Program-made: the position numbers and the translations under genes
Assembly (NCBI GenBank): GCA_013433145.1
Contig: CM024186.1
Location: 5,956,001 to 6,020,000 of the forward strand
Direction of reading: 5' to 3'
Origin: Ascaris suum
Lineage: Eukaryota > Nematoda > Chromadorea > Rhabditida > Ascarididae
Length of the DNA: 64,000 nt
In this document: positions 55,901-64,000 of the stretch, piece by piece
How positions within the stretch are numbered: position 1 is the first letter of the stretch
Layout: the number at the start of each line of letters is the position of its first letter
Notes under the pieces: generated by a model
Database searches by the model: none
What the model saw: the letters and a program-made list of their open reading frames with translations, nothing else
What the model was told of the DNA's origin: nothing

Positions 55901-57879
55901 GCGTACATGAGTTTTGAAAAATTTAAGTACCATGATCGGGATTAAATGTTGCACTTTCTATGACTGAGGTCGAGAAAGTAATGTGTCAAAGTAATAGCAA
56001 GAAGGTGAAATTGAAGTAAGATACAAATTTATAAACTTATAAAGTAGTTTCGTAAGATATAAGCAGTATAAAAACTTATAAATACAAAAACACATATCAA
56101 AGTATAAAAATATAAATCTAAAATATATAAACATGAAGTGTGGAATACATAAGTATATAAATATAAATATAAAATATAAAATGCAAGAATAGAGGATGCT
56201 TTAAAGTTCAAAGAATATTTATGAGGACCGATGGTTATGTAGATTTCGAGCAATAGATATTGGCCGCATTTAGAATGATCGTTAAATATTGCCAGCCGAA
56301 ACTGTCATAGAAAATAGAAAACACCGACATGCAGGATCAATAACAGCATCAGTATGGATACTCAAACGAAATCTTCATCGGACAATGGCACTCTTTATAT
56401 AGCTTTAATGACTAAGTAAATGAATGCAAGATGTCATAGATTAATGCAAGATGTTTAGTGAGCGGAAGAAAAGAGTACGCATCGATAACACACCTCGTAC
56501 ATCTCATGCAATTTTAATTATTTTTATGCTTGTGATGCTCTATAGTATCCGTTATATAGGTATTGATTACCAACGAGTAGTGGTTCATAGCAGAATCGTA
56601 TGATTTTGTATATGAATCATTGATAAGGACTAGAGGACTATTTTGGCTGTCTTACTTTCAATTATTTGTTCACTTGCATATCATTTCAAATGATCTGGTC
56701 TATCGTTTACCTATATACCCAGTATTTGCGAATATACTTATTCATTAATGCACTAGATTTCTTTTACTTTCAAAGAAAGCATATTATGAAAAATAATCAG
56801 CATTATTTATTATTTTACAATATTCTAGACGTTGTTTTAATGCAGTTTAGGGGTTTTGCAGCACTGATATTGTCATATTAAGAGCGCAGAATAGGTGTGA
56901 GTAAAATTCAATTGCATTTGCTATGCGTAAATTTCTCTAATACTCGAGGAAATTTTATTTTTGAATTACGATATTATTCAACTTTCTAAAGAATAAATAA
57001 TTCTTATATAAAACGCAATTTAGGTAAATGATTTTAGAGTATGTAGAATGGCTTCTTTGGTTGGTACTTGAATTTGATAGTAATGCTCGCTTAACCGTGC
57101 TCCCCTTTACCTATAGCTCATCTCATCTTGAATAACGAGCTCGAGCTTGAATTGCTAAAAATTTTATACCGAATTTGGCGGATTTAACATAAATTGGAAT
57201 TCTCGAGTCATTTTTATGACGAATGGGCAATGCTGACATCAATTTGTTGATGAAACCATTTTTTTTTTCGGTTGTTTTTTCTCGAAAGACGTTCGAAGAC
57301 CCCTGATGCATCGGTAAACAAAGAAGCGAATAGCAAATTTTGTTCGGATCTTTGCTTGCCGCTTGTCAATGCAATTTTATGGTCATGGCCAATGTTCTGA
57401 GCACGCAATTGCTGCATGTAAAACCCCTAAGCTTCTACTTTTCAAAGATTTGTTGAGGGGAGTATCCACCGAAGAGCTGGCCTTATCAGAGAGCAGGGAG
57501 GGGCAAGGGGGTATTTTTATTTTAAATTTGACAGGATACAGCAACTGTGCGCAACGTTTCAGACGTATGAAAATAAGTTTTTTTTTCGAAATTTTGTGAC
57601 AAGAGCCTAATCGAGGACGGCAGTTTTATTTAGGAATGTTGTTCCTCCCCTCTCCTCCCTCTCCAAAATAGAGTTTACTTTGGGCGGGGATTTACTGAGA
57701 GGAGAGAAGTGAGAGAAGGGATATAATTTGAAATACTATTGCACAATTTGCAATATTAATGCCTAAAAGATTTCTCAAACGCTATTACTCTCTCGATTTT
57801 TCTTAATTCCACTGATCTGGAGGTATACATCTTCGAGGAATAATTTGGGAATGCTTTCTGAAAGTCAACATGAAAGAGG
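52951..57879. other. Region downstream of the BFR1-like gene
   Basis: The left end is the BFR1-like 3' UTR; the polyadenylation site was not fixed. The rest is AT-rich with a G run near 55646-55657, long T runs and a block of A/TATAAA-like words at 56030-56190. No exon chain was recognised on either strand. Confidence 0.45.
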
Positions 57880-59100
57880 AAAACAGAATGTTGCCTAAAT
57901 TGTTTGCCATTCCTAAGCTACACAAAAATCCCCACAAGTTTAGGTATATAGCGGGAGCCCAACGAAAATTCGCTTAAACCCTTGTTGCTACAATTTCTTA
58001 AAAACCATCTGCTTAATTATTATAGTATAGCAGGTCAAAGAAGTGAGATTAATTATTACTACAGTATAAGGAATTCTTATGACGTTTTGGATATAATTAG
58101 CAAATATAGTAGGCATATAAAAACGGTTTTGACTCCTGATTTCTCCACTTTGTTTATGGCATTACATATGATGTTATCATTAGAGTAATGGACTATTTAA
58201 TACAAATATGCTTTAACAATTCCAAAAATGTCTACCTCAAAATTTGTGGTAATAAAACCTTGCTTTACACAGACAATTACGAGTTTAACGGGCGTTCTCT
58301 TGCATTGGATAGGGCACAAACCATGGAAATAATTAAGTTTTTGTTGATGAAAGTTATGTTACTTTTGCTGGTTTCATTTTCAGGCAAATTAAAGGAGTGC
58401 CCATGGGAGGAAATGCCAGTACTGATATAGCTGATCTCACCCTGTCCATTGTGGAATATAAATATGCCAAGACTTCATATTTTAATGCTATTTGTTATAG
58501 GTACGTTGATGATCTATTGATGTTCAATACTGATCACTTTCAGAGTATTGCTAAATTAATTTATGGAGAGTGACTACAGATTGAGGTCACATACGCAGGT
58601 AGCATAGCTAGCTTTATGAACTTAAACCTTACATATTACTTGTAACGATGTCGTTTCAAGCGCCTATGATAAGACAGATGAATTTAATTTTTCATTAAAT
58701 AAATATACTCAATTAGATAGTTAACATCCCACTGTTCATACGCAAAAACCTTATAATCTCTCAAATTTCTTAAATTTAATAAAGTGTGCTCATTTAAGTC
58801 AGATTTTATTACTAAATGTAAAGGACTGCTTAAAAATTAAAACGATAATGGTCTTATTCTTATTCTAATGGAAAAAATTTATGTAAAGCATTAATTAGCA
58901 AACTAGAATATATGTATAAATTCGTCTATCCTAATAGGCAGGTCATCAAAAATTTGATCAACGAAATCTTTTACGGACTTTAATCTTTTGCGCTTACTAA
59001 CCATTGATGTTGCATAAATTGATGTTGCATAAAATTTGATCAACTAACTTTTCGCTCGTATAACCCTAAAAGCCAATTGTATAATGGAGTTGTTTATACA
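57880..59100 (+). mobile_element. Decayed reverse-transcriptase element (Penelope-like type)
   Basis: Fragments of one reverse transcriptase follow each other on the plus strand in different frames: a FAIPKLHKNPHKFRYIAGA block (57895-57960), a block ending TPDFSTLFMA (57982-58165), a fingers/palm segment (58188-58385), a GVPMGGNASTDIADLTLS block (58390-58460) and the catalytic YRYVDDLL (58496-58519). A weaker downstream stretch (KLEYMYKFVYPNRQVIKNLI) lies near 58900-58960. Stops and frame changes break the protein, so it is inactive. The layout resembles Penelope-like or related retroelements. No endonuclease domain or terminal repeats were seen. Confidence 0.7.
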
Positions 59101-60222
59101 CGTCTAGCATTAAACAAATAGTGCTCTACTTGTGCTAGCAGTTCGTAGTCCGATCACTTTGACCACTTATACCAAGATTTATTGATTACCGCTTATAACA
59201 GTGTATTTAATTATTGCAACACTGTCTTTCTACGCATTCAGCACATACGTCTTCTCAACCGAGCACTTAGTTGCGTAACTTTATATATTTATATTATAAT
59301 GTAAATTCTGCGTATTAGTATTAGTATTTTATTTCTAGTATTTTTATATTAATATTCCTTTCTAATAGTTTTACTGAACTTTAAATGTTATTCATATTGT
59401 TTTGATAGGCTTAGCATTAAACATAGATCAAGTAAGTATTGCGTTTACCAAGTGTCATTACTTACGCTGTCGATATCACATCTTTCCACTTTATAATTTA
59501 ATCTATACGAGCTTTTAGCTCAGCATGTAGTATATACCTAGATTTACAAATTGGAAAGGACTTTCTTATGCAAATTATGTACTTATTGCACAAATTCCTT
59601 GCACTCATTTTTACATGAAGAGTTCGCTTTTTCACTTCCTTTCTTTCTACTTTTCTTTCCACTCTTAGTTAAATTTGTCCTTCTCTTTTATAAATCCTTA
59701 AAAAATTATATCAGAAATTTTCAAAAATGAAGTTGCTTTTTAAATAAGATGTCAAAAATAAAGTGGTTTTTTTTCGAAAATAAAATGAAAAAAAAATCAA
59801 AAAATGAAGTAGAACTTTTCAACTTATTATTGTTATAAAAATTTATTAAATTTCCTTCCATTCCGTTTTTCTATTTCTGCCTTATCCGCTTCTCGAATTG
59901 ACGATTATCGAATGCATTTAGCACATAAATATATCAGGCATTTTTGGTTGAAATCGACATCAACACTTTTGAACATTATGGAGATTTTGAGAATTATGAT
60001 TGCGAAACGTTCTTTAGTTTGGATGCGATCATATTGGAATAGAATCCCTCGAGATTCGGCTCTAAAAACGAATTTTTTGTTGTATTTCGTTGCGACATTT
60101 CCTAAGCGATTCTTTGCAAAATGCGTCCGTCATCTTCTTCGTTGCTGAATTATTTTCTGAACTGAGATAACGGAAGACAGAAAGAGACAGACGGAAGAGA
60201 ATAGAATTTCTTTATGTACTTT

Positions 60223-60378
<156 letters not shown>

Positions 60379-60630
60379 TAATGTGCGTTTTCCGTCGATG
60401 TTTTCTTATGATTTGAATAGCGTAGAAAGTCACAGTGGAAGTATTTAAAATGTTATTAGAAAACGCAAATGTTTTCATTGACTCGATATCCAATTCATCT
60501 ACCAAATTTCATGAAGTTTGAAATTGAGCTGTTTTTTGTCTGAAAATATTGCAAAAATCAATCTAGAGTCATCAAAAATTACAGATTTTATTTCCTCTCA
60601 AAAAAAACTGTTAAATCTATAATTTCACAG

Positions 60631-60669
60631 CGGAAGTGGCCGATATTGAGGGAAGTCATCTCAGACGAA
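60631..60669 (+). other. Possible 39-nt micro-exon
   Basis: ATAATTTCACAG precedes and GTGAGT follows a 13-codon block (RKWPILREVISDE) that is less AT-rich than its surroundings. Both splice signals are strong. No neighbouring exon was found, so it may be chance. Confidence 0.25.
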
Positions 60670-62948
60670 GTGAGTAGAGGCAGATATGGTGCATTGCCTA
60701 ATGTGCATTTACATTGTTCCATTAGTGTTGCGAATAGAAAGCGTTTTTAAATGAGGAACTTCTGTGAATAGAAACTTACGCTATGTGTTAAGATCTTTCC
60801 TGGAAAACTATTAAGCTAGGAAGAGTTGAGCTTGAAGTATGATTTAAATTATTCGTTCTTTGTACTATGATAAAATTGAATTCTATAATAAGAACAAAAT
60901 AAATAAAAAATTAAATTGTTGAATGAAATTTTTTTTTGGGATTTACTCGTCAACTATCATTTTAGATGAGCTGAATTAAGATCACTTTTGAATAGGTTGA
61001 TCTTTCGATTATTTAGTAAAACAAAGGGTTATTTGTTGTTTTGATGAGTTGCTAATGGCTATTGTTATATATTAATGAACAGCTGAGCTTCTCTATTCCA
61101 GTTCATTCCATTTCAGTTCAGTTTAGTTCAATTCAGTTTCCTCCAAATATCGACGGAGAAAAAATTTTCCTATGAAAGAGTGTTCGCGGATATTGCATAG
61201 TTTGATTTAGTGAACATCACAATAATGAATATTCTTCTTCATTTTTCGCCTCATTAATTCATTCTTCCCTTGATGCAAATTTTTGAAATAACTCTTTGTA
61301 TTGTATATTTGATTATCGTATTGCGATCTCTTTCAACTGTTCATTTTTTTTCCACAGCAACAATTTTTAAAAATTTCTGAAATAAATATACTCAGCTTTG
61401 TAACTTCAAAACTTGGACTATCTCACTACCTTATTTAGTCACAGGTGCCTTCTCATCAGTTAAAGGTGATAAGTCACCTGCAGTCAAGTGGTTTACTACC
61501 TTTAAAGGGCGATGGCCTTGTCTCAAACTACTAATAGTGCTTTCTTTAATCTGAGCTCAGATCAATTTTAAAAAAGTCACTCTCAAAACTTTTTGAGCAT
61601 TTTATGTTGAATTTTTTGATTGATGCGCAATGTCATCCCCCATTTACTGATTGTTTAAGCAAAGACTTATTTTTAGTAAATAACCTCATAAAATAAACCG
61701 CCTAGTTACAAAGTATGTGATGAGTCTCAAAAATAATTCTCACTCACCAATATTTTAAACTTACTTAAACTTATCAACTATTTAATAATAAAGAAGTAAC
61801 TTATCGGCGTTCACCACCTTATTTCTTCTCTCATAATGTCAATGAAAGCTAGTTAATTGTCTATTCATATAATTTCTCCATAAAAAATTCGCTTAAATTT
61901 TATCTAGATTTTCGCATCAGTTATGAATTTATTATTTTTCATCTATATATTTACAGGATAGAAGCATAATAAGGTAATCGATCATAAATAGAACCTTCAT
62001 TTACGCATTGTTGGATTATATTTTTTTATAGCTATTATAAGTCGGACTATTATTCTTTAGGAAGCAATAAATATCAAATGCGAGGAGCACAGTTATTATT
62101 TATGAAGCGATTAATGATTGCGCGAAGCAATTTCTATGACTTCTTAATGAAACGTTAGATATGAATTGGTTATTTTTTTACGTTTTTCAATGCTTCCGAT
62201 AGCGAAAAAGGTTTATTCAAGAATCGGAGTCGGCAGTCGGAATTCAAGAAAAAAAAAACATCTCAAATCATGAATTCAATTTGCGAAACTTGGGACCTAA
62301 AAAAAGTATTAGCATTCCGGAACCGAGTAATCCGGAATGCCGAAATTGCTACGTTATATTTGCATCAGCGGTTATGCTAAGCGCGCCAATTCAATTAGCT
62401 AATCAATTTCGGCAAAAAAAAAAAATTCACATTTATCTTTGCCGTTTTCAACAATGCTGTTTTACTTGATACAAAAACCTTAGAGAGGATCCTTTTTTTG
62501 AGTTATGCAGAAACAATCCTTGCTCGATATTCAAGTCTTAGCGAGGATTCTTTCTAGATAACGAAAAGGATTGGCGTTTACGTATAATAAACATAAGATC
62601 CTTCATTCTGAAAGGTGAAAAGGTAAGAGTCTCATCCAGTAACCCAATGCGTCGATGAGTGAGTAATCTCTTTTCAGTAAATTAGTATAAAACATATTGC
62701 GATTAATGAATTGGTCGATTTCTGTTGTCATTCGACGATATAACAATCGTATTTGGTAAAACTACATAAAATTTTCGTGAAACAGCGACAATAAACTCAT
62801 TATTTTCTTTGTGGGAAATTTGAGAGATTAGAAGCGATGAAGTATTGCAATATTATTCTTGTGATGCTATAGTAATGATGTTACAAACGAAATTATAGTT
62901 TAAGATATATTTTTTTTCCCACAAAACTAATCAAGATTTCTTTGTGAA

Positions 62949-62977
62949 TGACGTCATTAATCCATTAAATGACGTCA
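62949..62977. promoter_or_regulatory. Pair of TGACGTCA palindromes
   Basis: Two full CREB/ATF-type sites, at 62949-62956 and 62970-62977, lie 21 bp apart (two helical turns) in similar AATGACGTCAT context. No gene start was recognised nearby, so they may belong to a gene beyond the right edge. Confidence 0.4.
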
Positions 62978-64000
62978 TCCGCGAAGAAAATACTAATCGA
63001 TTTCACGGAAAATGAGATATCTTAAACGTCTAGGTTGCAAAGTCATCCCCAAGAAATTTGTCTGTGTACTGCAAGGGTTTCCATTTTCATATATTATCTA
63101 TATTTGACCAAATAAAGTACCAGCAGTTTCGGCCTCTTGAACTGAGCCTTTAAATGCAGATTGATATGCGTCGTTTGTTTTATTATTGAACGTCTTCATA
63201 TCCAGTGATATTGTTTGTTTATGCATTATTGTCATAAGTCCTTCAGTTAAATTGCGACTTGTTACTATTATTGTTAAACAAGTAATATAAGCGTTGCTAT
63301 ACTTTTACCAAAACTCTATTAAAAGCGCTCTAGCTGAAGCAAATTATTCATATAAAGTATCACGTCTGGGAGACTAAGAGCTGTCTATATTTGGATAACC
63401 TAGACGAGTATGGTGCGTTGCACTTTGGCAGTTATATATAAGCACATGGAAATAGCGGTAAATTTGACGACCTTCATCACCTCGAAGATCAAATTTCATG
63501 AAGTTAGAGAACGATTCTTCGGAGCATGCTTCATGTCCTAAAGTTCGCCGATGGAAGGTGCAGATTTAAAGTATCGTCATAAACGATTATTTACAGTCTT
63601 CTTTAATTACATCCATTTATTCATTCGCCAATAGTAGATGACGATGTGGACGAAATATGGTTGTAGCCTGAAGTTTGTTGGTAAACTAAAGAATGCGGAC
63701 CGCATTTTGAACAAATTTGTTTGATGAAATAGAAGTTAGGGCCGAGCTTTGTTATTCTCTCTAGCTAAGGTCCAATTTTGCTCACTTATTATTAGTCATT
63801 TTTTACAAATATTTCCTCATAAGCTAGAAAATGCGAATAGATTGCAACAGGAATAAGTACATACTATAGTAAGAAAGCATATACTTTATTAAATACTGCC
63901 TCACTAAGAATATATACTTTATTCATAAGTACATACATCGAATTTTTTTTTCATCAGTTCCCAGAGCCAGTAGAATTCATGAAACTCAGCTTCCCAATAT

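Overview
This is a eukaryotic nuclear window, AT-rich, with multi-exon genes and introns from about 100 to over 1,000 bp. Four of the five best gene starts, and a fifth less certain gene, lie 7 to 20 bases after a strong 3' splice site (TTTCAG or TTTTAG type). That is the pattern expected of spliced-leader trans-splicing, so a nematode is the likeliest source. Clade and species cannot be fixed from the sequence. Long (TA)n arrays, G/C homopolymers and minisatellites fill introns and intergenic DNA. All gene models were assembled by eye from open frames, splice signals and matching intron phases.

Layout. 1-7.5 kb: gene-poor, with microsatellites. 7.5-11.8 kb (-): six-exon RS-rich protein resembling RSRC1/SRrp53. 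12.7-18.2 kb (+): seven-exon single-pass membrane protein resembling torsin-interacting proteins (LAP1/LULL1), divergent from the previous gene across about 0.9 kb. 20.2-21.8 kb (-): unrecognised disordered protein. 23.4-23.9 kb (+): end of an unrecognised membrane protein. 25.2-29.0 kb (-): four-exon protein resembling C18orf21/RMP24 of RNase MRP, with plus-strand candidate exons inside its introns. 30.0-30.4 kb (+): possible Pro/Ser/Thr-rich terminal exon. 32.0-37.9 kb (-): complete ten-exon cytoplasmic poly(A)-binding protein with two apparent single-base deletions. 37.9-42.9 kb: no exons recognised, but several tRNA-like segments and an octamer/CRE cluster. 42.9-43.7 kb (-): small unrecognised gene. 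44.5 kb (+): isolated exon. 46.6-52.95 kb (+): nine-exon coiled-coil protein of the BFR1 type. 57.9-59.1 kb (+): decayed reverse-transcriptase element. The rest is AT-rich with one possible micro-exon.

The assigned products fall mainly in RNA metabolism (RS protein, PABP, BFR1-like mRNP factor, RNase MRP-like subunit) plus nuclear-envelope/ER biology (torsin cofactor). Nothing shows that they form an operon, because strands alternate and spacings are large. The most interesting items are the torsin-cofactor-like gene, which keeps a candidate arginine finger and has a possible frame-switching cassette exon, and the RMP24-like gene.
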